From Litsea cubeba (Eukaryota; Streptophyta; Magnoliopsida; Laurales; Lauraceae), in the NCBI GenBank assembly GCA_012931725.1, contig CM022944.1, positions 115,449,412-115,513,411 of the forward strand: a stretch of 64,000 nt of DNA, written 5' to 3'. Each line of letters begins with the position of its first letter. Position 1 is the stretch's first letter. Positions 54,001 to 64,000 of the stretch are shown piece by piece. Under the pieces are notes generated by a model. That model saw only the letters and a program-made list of their open reading frames with translations. It had not been told where the DNA came from and searched no databases. The position numbers and the translations under genes were made by a program.

Positions 54001-55224
54001 TAAGGGTAAGGGGCCAGGGATATCACCAACAGAGGTGATGGGGAGATGATCTCCGTTGGCAGCTTGAACAGATTGATGACCAGTGTAAGAAACGACATTA
54101 TATAAGTTGAGGGGAGAAGATGTCATATGATTACTTGCACCAGAATCCAAGTACCATGTATGGGATAGAGAGGAAGCATTACCTGCGATGGTCATGGATG
54201 CCAAGGCATTGATGATCATTTGGTTGACCATCTCAGGAGTGAGAGGAGCGGAGGATGCAGCTTGGGTGGAAGAACTAGGTTGTGAGGAAAAATCAGATTG
54301 CATAGAACCACTGAAGTCAGAGGATGCATAGCGTGGAGTGGTTACTGAGTAAGCACTTGGAGCAGACGGCACTGGATAAGGACCAGAGGATGACGGTACA
54401 GAGTGACGAGAGGTAGAATTGCGACCCCTCTTCCGGCATTCATCAATAACATGTCCAGTGGCCTTACAATATCTGCATATCTTTGCCTTGCACTGATTTG
54501 CGTAATGCCCATATTTCTTGCAGTTGTGACACTGAACTTTACTGATATCCCGAGAAGGTGATCTGGTGGTGGCAACATAGGCAAGCGGAGTCTCAGAAGA
54601 TCCCTGTTGTGCCAGAGTAGTTTTAGTTACCAGACGTTGTTCTTCCCGTAGGAGCTCCTGAAGACAGTCATCTAAGTTGGGAGGAGAAGCCCTGCTCATC
54701 AAGTTAGATCGAACGGTCTCAAACTCCAGACGAAGTTTCATGAGAAACTGATCCCGATGGCTACTCTGCTGTAACGGAAGTAGTTCAGGTAGTAGGGCTT
54801 CAGACACCGTGGCAAACTTAAGCTCATCATATTCAGACCAGAGAATGCGAAAGCCATTGTAATACTCTTGAATAGATTGGGTGCCTTGATTAAATTGAGA
54901 AATGTCGAGTTCCAATTGAAATTGGCGAGCAGCATTGCCTTGGTGATAGATCTTTTTAAGATAGTCCCACATTTCCCGGGCAGATTTGCAAGGTTGAAGG
55001 TTAAGAATAAAATGTGGGTCAACCGAGCCCAGCAACCAGGTTTTGATTTTAGCATCCTTAGTCTTCCAGATTAAAATCTTGTTGTCATCTTCTACCGGTT
55101 TTGGGTCAGATCCATCAATGTGAGCCCAGAGCTCCTTTCCTTCTAAATAAATTTGAAATTGGAAGGCCCAGGAGGTGTAATTTTTTCCATCAAATTGAAC
55201 CAATTTAATGTCAGATTTTTCCAT
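51092..55224 (-). pseudogene. Copia gag-pol polyprotein, frame-broken
   Basis: Gag probably begins MEKSDIKLVQFDGKNY at 55224, matching the start of the related element; an upstream in-frame ATG is at 55242. Gag has a UBN2-type region and twin knuckles CHNCKKYGHYANQC and CRYCKATGHVIDEC. Protease shows WYLDSGASNHMT. Integrase has the GAG-pre motif LWHNRLGHPN, CDACKLGKSK and DLIHSDVWG. RT carries DVKNAFLHG and LLMYVDDIIITG. RNase H carries [15 protein letters not shown] and ADIFTKGLPRPRHQF. Breaks: a frameshift at a C run (about 53370-53377), another near 53265, and an in-frame TAA near 52905. It cannot make a full polyprotein. Confidence 0.9.
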
Positions 55225-56320
55225 GACAGTAACTAGAGCCACAACAGGAATGTGATGATGAAGAACAGTGACCAGCAGACAACAGTAATGAATAGTAACA
55301 GTATGTTACTGTATCCAGAAGAAAAATCTAATGGGTTCCAGGTAGCATAACAGTGGATGTAGGCATCAACATATACAACCGCAGTGCAGAAAGCTCAGAA
55401 ATTGATCCAGACGAAAAAAAAAAAACAGAACAGTTCACTGAACGACTCTGTCGTTCGTGGCTGGATTCATACGTGGGCCCCATAAAATGATCAAAGACCA
55501 GATCAAAGGGTGGGGATGGAAAAATGGACTAATTTCGCACCTTGTGGAAGTGGTTTCAGGCAGATCCAATTGAAATCCACAAAACTGGACGGCTGAGATG
55601 AAAATAAGGTGATAAAACAGAATTTCCACAAAAGTCAGTAAAAAACCAACCTCTGATGATCCATAAATGCTGAAAAAATCTTCAAAAATAAGAAGAGAGC
55701 CAGGCGACCAATATGTGCTGCTTCCGCTGATATGGTGATGACGATCGCAGGTGGGCCACGACTGATCGGAAATGATCAGGGATGATCACAGACGATCAGA
55801 TCACAGAAATGGCTTCCAGAGAAGAAGATGTGCCTGATAATGAAGAAGATGCACAAATAGGGACTGTGCAAGCAAAACTGTGCACAGAACTGCATTAAAA
55901 AGGACTGACGACCATCTCGGCAGCCTGATTCCATGAACGTGGGCCCCACCAGATCATCATAGGACAGATCAGAAGTCGGAGATGAAGGCACATCATATTT
56001 ACGCAAGTGAGGGAAGAAGATTCAGCCAATAATAACCAAGATCCTTGATTTTGGACGGCCAAGATGAAATCAGATGGAGAAAACTGAAATACCACAAATG
56101 GTGCTGGAAAACCTACGCTGGATGGGAAATAAATTCCTGAAAAATCACCATAAACACCTATAATTCCAGTCGACCAACATGGTTTGGTTCTGCAGAGATG
56201 TGGAAGAAGATCTCAGGTGGGCCACACTTGATCTGAGATGATCTGTGATGATCGGGGATGATCGGAGAGCTTCCAGACTTGGAAGATGACTTGGAGAATC
56301 TACAGATCCTTGTTAAGCAA
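55225..56320 (-). other. Copia 5' leader
   Basis: About 1.1 kb between primer site and gag. It includes three or more diverged copies of a segment with GTGGGCCCCA and GATCAGATC/GATGATC words. No protein. Confidence 0.65.
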
Positions 56321-56332
56321 GCTCTGATACCA

Positions 56333-56572
56333 TGACATTTTAGAGAGATGAAAGAAGAATATAGAAATAATGTTTGAAAACACAGTACCCTTAGGGTCGA
56401 CTGTTCATTTCATTATATAGGGGCTGAATGCCCTGATTACATGCTGAATACCAATTATCTCCTCTTATCTAAAGCCTAATTATTCTGATATACAAACTAA
56501 GTATGTACAGGTGTAGTTGACTAAGTAATTGATGAAGACTGGGCCCAACATGGGCCTGGGCTTGGATTGACA
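56333..56572 (-). repeat. 5' LTR of the copia element
   Basis: 240 bp, uninterrupted. It preserves the empty site (ACCCTTAGGGTCGAC) of the MITE found in the other LTR. Confidence 0.94.
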
Positions 56573-56577
56573 GAGGT

Positions 56578-59498
56578 AACCTCAGTTCTATTGTGGAATG
56601 TATGTGGAATGCTGAATACCTGGGATTTGCATTATGTTCCCAAACATTGTAAGCCTGCTCTAATAGATGAAGAGATCCCCATGGTCCCATCCCCAAGTGG
56701 GATCCCGAGTGAGCCCCACATTGAGGTGTGCACCTGATAAATGTAAATATAAGCATAATCTTCGGACTTTCATCAAAACAAATCAAATTAAAATGAAAAA
56801 AAAAAAGGTAAAAAAGAAAAGAAAAAGAAGAGAGAATACAGTTGCAAATCAAATAAGACCCCATCAATTAATAAATAGAATCAAAAGAGGAATAAGAGAA
56901 GTTCAAAAACAGTAAATCACAAAAGAATAAATGAATGGAAAAAGAGGGTAGGGGATAGATTCAAAATTTTAAGATATTTTTATTTGTTCGCCGAGGCTCA
57001 GCAGAGGACTAGTGAGTGTGTGCTGGTTGAGATAGATAGAGATAGAGAATCATTGAATTTTTACTTAGCAAACTGCAATGAGAAAGAAAACCCATTCATG
57101 TTTTGAGAGATGAACAATGTTTTGAGTATTTGATTAGGGACGTCCTTTGTTGTACGTGTCCATTGTGAAAGATGAACCTGCACAGAGAAAAAGTGCTTAC
57201 AGATTCTTCCCTTGAATCAGATCAAATAACTCTGGGAAACCTGATTGTTACCATTGTAAGTGGCTGCAATGGCTGTACCACCTCATCCTCGTAGCAAACA
57301 GCCAAACAGAAGGCAAGGCATTGTGAACTCATTTATCATTTTGAAGATTTGAGGAGAATACCATATAGTTTTATTAATCATTATTTTATCTATTGAATTC
57401 AATTCAATAATAATTAATAAAACTTAAGACCCTTTCATCCGTGGCCCACAAGTTTAATGGTGCATTCGGATGGGTGCCAATCTTAGAATAACTATCAAGG
57501 GTATGTTTGGACTCAGAATATGGGTGGTGATACCTTTCACTGAAAATCATCACCGTCTGTTGGATATATGAGATCGTATCAGAGAAAACAATTAGAGGGA
57601 GGCAAAGGATGGTGAGAGATATAAGAAAGAAGCACACCTCTATTTATTAGAATCCGAGGGTTAGCTAGGGCTTACTCTTTCTCTTTCTAGTTTCACTAGT
57701 GGGTTGCGCGCAGGACCCAACCCGGTCGTTTTGGGCTTAATCTTTCTAGGGCTATCATATGAGGACTGTCTGGATGTTTCTTCTTTGTGGCCCAACTAAT
57801 TATTATTATTATTATTTTTATCATGTGACCCATTACAATCAAGTTATGCTCTCGTAACATTGCTCTCATTGATTGCGTTATGTCCAAATTTGAAACTCAT
57901 CCAACTATTTTCTTATAGTTACTATCTTAAAAATAAAATAAAATAAATAACACCTTTAAAAAAAATACTAAAGTTAAGGGCCATAGGTATCTGTTTTGTT
58001 CACCTCAAGGTCGAGATGTCTCCATTCCCCGATTTCCTCATAATTGGAATTCCTTAGGTGGGCCCCACAGCGGAGTTGGTGCAATATCATGTGAGGCTGT
58101 TATAGGGGTGGCATAGGGATGTAAATGGGTTCCCGATTCTCCGATTACCCGAAAGTTCCGATCCATTAAAAATCGGGTATGGGTCCTTATTTAGACTTCA
58201 ATAAGTAAATGGGTCTGGGTTCGGTTCCACCTTGGTTCGGACCCATGGACCTGAGACCCGACATATTACCTCAATTTTTGAAAATCTCTCCTAAAAATCA
58301 TGTATGTTCCATGAGTCAAGACCATCCAAGATGGACTTAAGAGGTGTGCCCCACGTATCGGATGTTCTGGATGCACGGTGCTCATATGCAGTGAGATTGG
58401 GAAGTATAATAGGCCATAAATGACACTTTAAAGCCACATGAAAATCTTGGTCGCATCTTTTCAATAGAGAGTTATTATGTGACCTTATATTTTAGGGAGA
58501 AAAAAAAGGGATGGCAGTCGACAAATTTTCTTTTTTCGAATTTGAAAAGATATCAGCTGCCTTATTTTTTTAGGGCCTAAAGTAATGGCTTTGTTGGCCT
58601 TATGGTAAAGCGGGCCTTGATATATATCATAATCATCTACCATTATCCCTATTTTCTAACTATTATTTGATTGTTAATAAGGGTATTTTATACTTTATCT
58701 ATATATATTAAAAATGTGAAGAATAATACAAGGACCGAGCAGAGGAGGGCTTGAAGTGGTCAAGCTTAGCCCTCAAAATTAGCAGTCTGTAAAATTTTGT
58801 CCAAGCTCAACCTTAGATTTAAAAAAAATAAATAAAAAATTTCATTTTAAGGGCCTTTTGAGGGCAGTGTTGGGTCGGACCCTCTAATTAAAGGGCCGGA
58901 TTGATAGGCTTAGTGAAAATCAGAGTGAAATGTGCTGATTTTTATTATTACAATTTACAACGGTAAGTTATAAGCTGGATTCATTTTGGTAAAAGTAAAA
59001 TAGCTTGATACGTGGACAATCTAACTTAAGGTATCAATGAGATAAAACCAAGACGTCTCTAGAACTGATTAGATATTTTAGTGCATGAATAAACTTTTGA
59101 CCTAGATATGAAGAGAAATTCTATATGCACCACCAGTTTTGATGAATACACCCACTTTTAAGTTTTTTTTTAATTACCAAATTGCCCTCCAGTGAAAGGA
59201 CGAACTAGCCCTTTACCATCAACCTCCTCCTCTCCTCTTCCTTTCATTCTTTCACAGTGAGGGAGCCGTTTAGGTACTGTCATCTCCTATTCCTCCTCTT
59301 TTTCTTCTTCATTCTCCCTTTCATCCATTGTTTCGTAACTGTTTCCTCGCACTCATTCATGCCCGTTGATGTTCATCTCTTTCCTCATCATCTTCTTCAA
59401 CCATTTAAAAGTATCCTTAAGTCTCATCAGAATCTTTAACCCTTGAAAGTACTCATCTCCCCGGGGCACATTATCTACTGTAAGCAGGCATTTTCAAC
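56578..59498. other. Intergenic DNA upstream of the MULE-OTU gene
   Basis: No gene seen. It contains the second copy of the dispersed repeat (58120-58270), A/T-rich stretches and an ATT run near 57800-57818. The last 250 bp are CT-rich and could include the promoter and leader of the gene that follows. Confidence 0.45.
58120..58270. repeat. Second copy of the dispersed repeat at 4722-4910
   Basis: Shares GGGATGTAAA, GATTCTCCGA, AAATGGGTCT and GGACCT anchors in the same order and orientation. Confidence 0.5.
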
Positions 59499-62400
59499 AT
59501 GGACAAGCAACTGTCAATCTACCAAGAGGAGGTATATTCTCCAACTCCATTTCTTGCTCGTCACTCATTTTTTCCGCGATATGCTCGGTATTCCAGAACC
59601 GTGCAAAATCACACTGTACGGTACATTTTAACTGTGCAATATTTTTTTGCACGGTCACAATAAACCATGCAAAATAAACTTGCACGGTTATATTAAACCG
59701 TGCAAAAAAATAATGTACATCTATAATTTGCCGTGCAGTGTGATTTTGCACGGTCCTATAGAACCGTACACTAATAAACTAATAATTTTGGGATCATATT
59801 TTCAGGAGATTGATTCAACTGGTGCAAGTCAGTGCTCTCTTGATTTTACTAATGTCTTCACCACTGAAACGATATTCAGAAGCCGAGATGATCTAATCCA
59901 ATGGACACGGGATGTCAGAAAGAAACATGGCTTGGTGATTATAATCAAAACTTCGGATGCTGATGGAGATGGTAGGAAACCGAGAATAGTTTTATCCTGT
60001 GAGAGAAGTGGTAGTTACAGGGCTTCATCGAAGATATACGAAAAGAAGAATCCTAACAAGGCAACGGGAACGAAGAAGTGTAATTGCCCATTTGCTTTGA
60101 AGGGTCGAAAGTTGCCTAGTGACGATGATTGGATGTTAGTAGTGGTTTGTGGGATACACAATCATCCAAACGCACAACATCTCGAAGGGCACTCGTTTGT
60201 TGGGAGGCTTTCTACGGAAGAAATTAATGTTTTAATTGATATGTCTAAGAGTCTGGTGAAGCCAAGGAACATCCTTCGAATACTGCAGGAGAGGAATGTG
60301 CACAACACCATTACGATGAAGAGTATCTACAATGCTCGTCAGAAGTTTAGGGTGACAGAGATGGCCGGTCGATCACAGATGCAGCAACTTATGATGCATT
60401 TGGAGAAAAACAAGTACATTGAGTATCACACTAGCAATAATGATACAGATGCAATCTTAGACTTATTCTGGGCACATCCGTCATCTATTCAGCTATTACG
60501 TGCATTTCCAGAAGTTTTGATAATGGATTCCACGTACAAGACCAATAGATATCGACTTCCATTGCTTGAGATTGTTGGTGTTACATCTACCCAACTGACG
60601 TTCTCCGTTGCTTTTGTTTACATTGATTCAGAGAGGGAGGCCAATTATAGATGGGCTATGGAGAGGCTTAAGGATGTAATGGATGGATGCATTATGCCAC
60701 GTGTGATTGTTACAGATAGAGAGTTAGCGCTCATGAATGCAATCAAAGTTGTATATCCGAATGCAGCAAACTTATTATGCAGGTGGCATATATCTAGGAA
60801 CATCTTGGCAAACTGTAAGAAGTTCTTTGAGACCAACGACAGATGGGATGCTTTTATCTCTTGTTGGAACATGTTGGTACTCTCTCCAACTAAAAGTGAC
60901 TATATTAAACTTCTAAGTGCTTTGGAACGGAATTTTTGTGGGTATCCACATGCTGTTGATTATGTGAAGAACTCGTGGTTGAATAAGCATAAGGAACAAT
61001 TCGTGTCTGTTTGGACGGATCAGAATATGCATTTTGGCAACGGCACCACTAATAGGGCTGAGAGTGCACACGCAAAATTAAAGAGACATCTTGGTACATC
61101 GAGCTGTAGTTTTGATTCGTCCTGGCAGGTTATCCATTCCCTGCTTCAGTTGTTATTTACTGAAATAAAGGCTTCTTTTGAAAAGAGTTTGAACACCGTG
61201 CAACATAAATTCAAACCGGCACTGTTCCGTGAATTGAGAGGATTTATATCAAGGAGTGCTTTGGATATAGTGTTAAATGAGTCGCTAAGAGCTGCTGATA
61301 TTGGTTCGGATTCGGATGCATGTGGGTGCGTTGTACGACGGACCCATGGTTTACCATATGCACATGAAATTGCAGAATGTATAAGAGAAGGGTCTCATAT
61401 ACCACTAAGATGTGTACATCAATTTTGGTGGAAGCTCAATTTAGATCCCACTAAGATGAACAAAGCCCCTGAGTTGACCACAACTTCTAAGTTCGACTTG
61501 ATCGATAAGAAATTTCGGGGAAGTGATGAGGCTGGAAAAATTCAACTATTGAAAAAATTGAGAGAAATAGCAAGTCCAGAATGTACACCTCTGATTGAAT
61601 CGGACATTAAATTGAATACTCGAGGTCGGTCATCATTGAAGAAAAAGAAGTTGGATCGGTGTACGACTCATGAGCCGTCTGCATTCGAATACGCAGTAGG
61701 GGTGAAAGAGAGTGGACGACTTATATTAAGTAGTACATCTGTAAAGAAGATGAGTGAGAAGATTAGTGTCCGTCGAACTCGATCATGTACATTTTCGCAA
61801 TCGCTCCCACAGCCTTTGGGACCCTACATCCATAATGTTAAGGATGTCGCAGCGGATGGTAACTGTGGATTCAGATCTATAGCAGGCCTTCTTGGCATAG
61901 GCGAGGACAGTTGGAGACAGGTTAGATTGGACATGAGCACTAAATTGCAGAGGCATCAACATTATTATGCATTGGTCTATGGAGGAGATGACCGGGTTGG
62001 AGAGCTGTACTACGCGTTGTCTTACTTCGAAAATAATCCAGGATTCGATCGTTGGATGACAATGCCGGACATGGGTCACTTGATATCTTCGTATTATAAA
62101 GTCGTATTGGTCCTGCTTTCATTGCAGCAATGCTTGACTTTCTTGCCTTTGTTATCACCCCCGATTCCAACAAGTGATCACAAAATCATCGCGATTGGTT
62201 TCGTCAATGGAAACTATTACGTTCAGGTATTCATGAAGCCAGAAGCACCCATGCCACCTATTGCAACAAATTGGCATAGACACCATCATCCTGATGCAGA
62301 CGGATGGCAGCTCCCATATGCAAATCGCATCGAGCAATTCAGAGACATTTTGGGAAATAATGTAGCAACACAAGAGTCGGTTAATCTTGACAGTGATTGA
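59499..62400 (+). CDS. FAR1-like MULE transposase fused to an OTU-like domain
   Basis: The main exon (59806-62400) is open for 865 codons. A preceding mini-exon, 59499-59531 (MDKQLSIYQEE, donor GAG/GTATAT), joins in frame to the acceptor TTTTCAG/GAG at 59806, giving 875 residues. This start is inferred; an unspliced frame from 59647 exists but runs through palindromic repeats. Domains: FAR1-type zinc/DNA-binding (FRSRDDLIQWTR through NHPNAQHLEGHSF), then a MULE transposase core with likely catalytic Asp in LIMDSTYKTNRY and IVTDRELALM and a candidate Glu in TTNRAESAHAKLKRHL, plus the CRWHISRNI motif. At the C-terminus is an OTU-like cysteine protease region with AADGNCGFRSIAGLLG (Cys nucleophile kept). 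In MULE relatives I know, the late His lies in an N-H-(F/Y)-V motif; here it reads NYYVQVF, so His is probably replaced by Tyr. No SWIM/CCHC tail is present. Intactness suggests a recently active or still functional gene. Confidence 0.85.
59597..59757 (+). repeat. CCGTGCA palindromic cluster in the presumed intron
   Basis: The outer arms (about 59598-59622 and 59732-59756; GTGCAAAATCACACTGTACGG against GCCGTGCAGTGTGATTTTGC) pair almost throughout. Inside are TTGCACGGTT/AACCGTGCAA (10 bp perfect, 6-nt loop, about 59688-59713) and other TGCACGGT copies. It looks like a small foldback MITE inside the intron. Confidence 0.75.
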
Positions 62401-62997
62401 TTATATAAACTGATTCTCATTTGATGTAACCATATAAATTATATAATGTAACTCATTTCGATGTAACCGTTTGCTTGTCATTTGATGTAACAATTTGATT
62501 ATCATTTGATGTAACTCACACCGATCTTTTCTGTTGTGTAAAACATGGTCTGCATCGCCAATATGTAATGGCTTGTCAGAATCTGCGCGGCTAACAGATA
62601 CTGTGCAATGTTTGTTATGCACGGCACATAATGGCCGTGCAGACCATGTTATGTCCGGGACATAATAGCCGTGCAGACCATATTATGCACGGCACATAAC
62701 GGCCGAGCATACTGTGCAATACACATTACTTATATTTTGTGCAGACCTATGTCCCTTTCATTCCATTTTGCCTAATCTTTCTTTTACACAAATATAGACT
62801 ATAAGTTCTCTTAAAATATAAAAATTCATCCATTATAGTAGACATCTCAAAAAGAAAGAACTTGAATTCATCATTATATGTAAAAGTGATCATTTACATA
62901 ATTGCCTTTAAAAAAAGTGGCTTATAATTCGCCAAGTTCCAAAATAAATTACAAACTCCCATGACATAATCATAAAATCCAAAAACAGCAACTCTCC
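62401..62997. other. Spacer between convergent genes with CCGTGCA hairpins
   Basis: Degenerate repeats of ATTTGATGTAAC follow the stop codon (about 62418-62516). At about 62590-62730 three successive hairpins use TGCACGGC/GCCGTGCA-type arms around ACATAA loops (for example TATGCACGGCACATAATGGC followed by CGTGCA). The rest is A/T-rich. Confidence 0.7.
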
Positions 62998-64000
62998 TTA
63001 AGGACGCGTACGTCGTCGGTACGTCACCGGCAAGCCATCCAAGATCTCGAGAGTGGTCTGTATTGCCCGGTAATAAAAATCAGCAGATTGACCAGGCTAT
63101 GCAATCGTAGTACGAAGATTATCACTCGCTCGGCGGATCTGTAAGAAATCATTATACATGTTAATAATTAAGAGAATTATAACTTTTAAAATGGATGCAT
63201 AATGTTACAATTGAAATTTCAAACGCTCACCACTCTTGGAGTCGGGTCATCTTGATCCTCATGAGGATGATAATGGGAGTGCCGTTCGGGGTTCTGTACC
63301 CGAGGACTTGAAATCCTAACAAACCACTCCATGTAGTCGGGTGAGCACTCCCATGCATGTTGTACTCGATAGCCACGGTGTGCTAGTGATAATACATGAT
63401 CCTCCAAAGACTCCCAATACTGATCAAGGAATCTGTAGGAGACCTTGTATTGTCCAGCAGTAGATCCTCGAGACGCACGAAGGGGCGCGAGCGGTGCTGG
63501 TGGGATGGTTTGAACATACCCAAATTGACGAAGAACCCTCTGTGGGTGGTAGGGTCCAATGACATCCATTGCTCTCAAGCAACCACAGAAGAAAGAACTC
63601 TGTTGGAATGGATGCTGAGCCCTGGCACCGGTATACGGATCCCAAGCCACCTATGTCAAGGAGTAATTGAAACAACTCATTAATATTCTAACAAATAAAT
63701 GTAGATCATAAAAAAACTTAAAATAACTAGCAACAAATCTATTGGATGCTCACCTCACTAGGATGTAAGTCGTCCAGCGAGCCGCATGAGGCATTGCAGC
63801 CGTAAACCCCCATGCTGCAGGAGGACGGACAAATGGGAAGTGCTCGTACACCCAAGACTGCAAGAGTTAGAGTTTTTAATTATATGATTAAAAATAATAT
63901 ATAATTAATAGTACAGAGATAGGCAAATGGAAACTAAAGTCAAAGAGTTATGCACATTTACCGTGAGGAGTGTCAGGTATCCACCAATCTGTCTCACATC
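62998..64000 (-). pseudogene. Plant mobile domain (PMD) gene, partial and broken
   Basis: Four inferred exons on the minus strand: 64000-63962 (DVRQIGGYLTLLT, open at the window edge), 63857-63754 (SWVYEHFPFVRPPAAWGFTA), 63650-63231 (VAWDPYTGARAQHPF through CGCLRAMDVIGPYHPQRVLR and QFGYVQTIPP) and 63138-62998 (IRRASDNLRTTIA, then PGQSADFYYRAIQTTLEILD). Borders are GT/AG. The W-(E)-P-Y, C, Y-H-P-x-R-V-x-R-Q-F-G pattern is the plant mobile domain found in MAIN-like proteins and in several transposons. Defects: one base appears lost in exon 2 (HAAR then out of frame before LDDLHPSE), and TAG at 63099-63097 interrupts the last exon. It runs convergently to the MULE-OTU gene, with about 600 bp between stops. 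Confidence 0.75.

Larger units (their letters stand above)
50039..56572 (-). mobile_element. Complete but broken Ty1/copia retrotransposon
   Basis: The right LTR (56333-56572, 240 bp) and left LTR (50039-51084 including a hAT MITE) begin TGACATTTTAG and end GGATTGACA. GAGGT is duplicated at 50034-50038 and 56573-56577. The Met-tRNA primer site TGGTATCAGAGC on the minus strand abuts the right LTR (56332-56321). Minus-strand order is gag, protease, integrase, RT, RNase H, which is the Ty1/copia order. It lies about 1.3 kb past the LCV stop codon. The shorter element at 18922-21824 is a deleted relative. Confidence 0.94.

Noticed and set aside
59647..59805. N-terminal 53 residues of the unspliced MULE-OTU frame
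   Set aside because: They translate the CCGTGCA palindromes; an acceptor at 59805/59806 and an in-frame mini-exon give a better start.
61783..62373. Minus-strand frames under the OTU region
   Set aside because: Shadows of the plus-strand gene with no domain of their own.

Overview
This is plant nuclear DNA. It has spliced genes with GT-AG introns, plant-type Ty1/copia and Ty3/gypsy LTR retrotransposons with initiator-Met tRNA primer sites, RTE-type LINE fragments, Mutator-like and hAT-type MITEs, and one decayed plastid-derived fragment. Very long TE-filled introns and many GGGCCC-rich foldback elements would fit an early-diverging angiosperm such as a magnoliid, but that placement is inference only.

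One ordinary host gene is clear. It is a LIKE-COV (DUF502/COV1 family) membrane-protein gene on the + strand, rebuilt here as seven exons from 10118 to 48693 (266 codons plus stop). All exon joins keep frame and have GT/AG borders. Intron 1 is about 23.8 kb and consists largely of nested retrotransposons.

Layout. 1-708: a purine/pyrimidine foldback followed by the zinc-knuckle end of a FAR1/MULE-type protein. 709-10117: intergenic DNA with an RTE LINE relic, a 310-bp MITE, a 630-bp foldback and a 39-bp-arm hairpin. 10118-48693: the LCV gene. Intron 1 holds an antisense chromovirus-type gypsy element (11497-18159), an antisense deleted copia element (18922-21824), and a short sense LTR element (22308-32224). 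That last element carries an RTE LINE in one LTR and a young 7.6-kb antisense non-autonomous element (24326-31972) in the other. Introns 2, 3 and 5 hold MULE-type MITEs, solo LTRs and an atpA-derived plastid fragment. 50039-56572: a complete but frame-broken antisense copia element with a hAT MITE in one LTR. 59499-62400: an open gene for a FAR1/MULE transposase fused to an OTU protease-like domain. 62998-64000: a convergent, broken plant-mobile-domain (PMD) gene that runs off the window.

The most unusual structure is in the young non-autonomous element. The space where pol would normally lie (about 26600-28525) is a diverged array of roughly 60-nt units. Each unit is an imperfect hairpin whose arms differ between units but stay self-complementary, around a recurring ATATAACTA-like loop. 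The same element's 1761-bp LTRs are also tiled with 9-12 bp inverted repeats. A second notable structure is the pair of CCGTGCA-rich hairpin clusters, one in the presumed intron of the MULE-OTU gene and one between it and the PMD gene.
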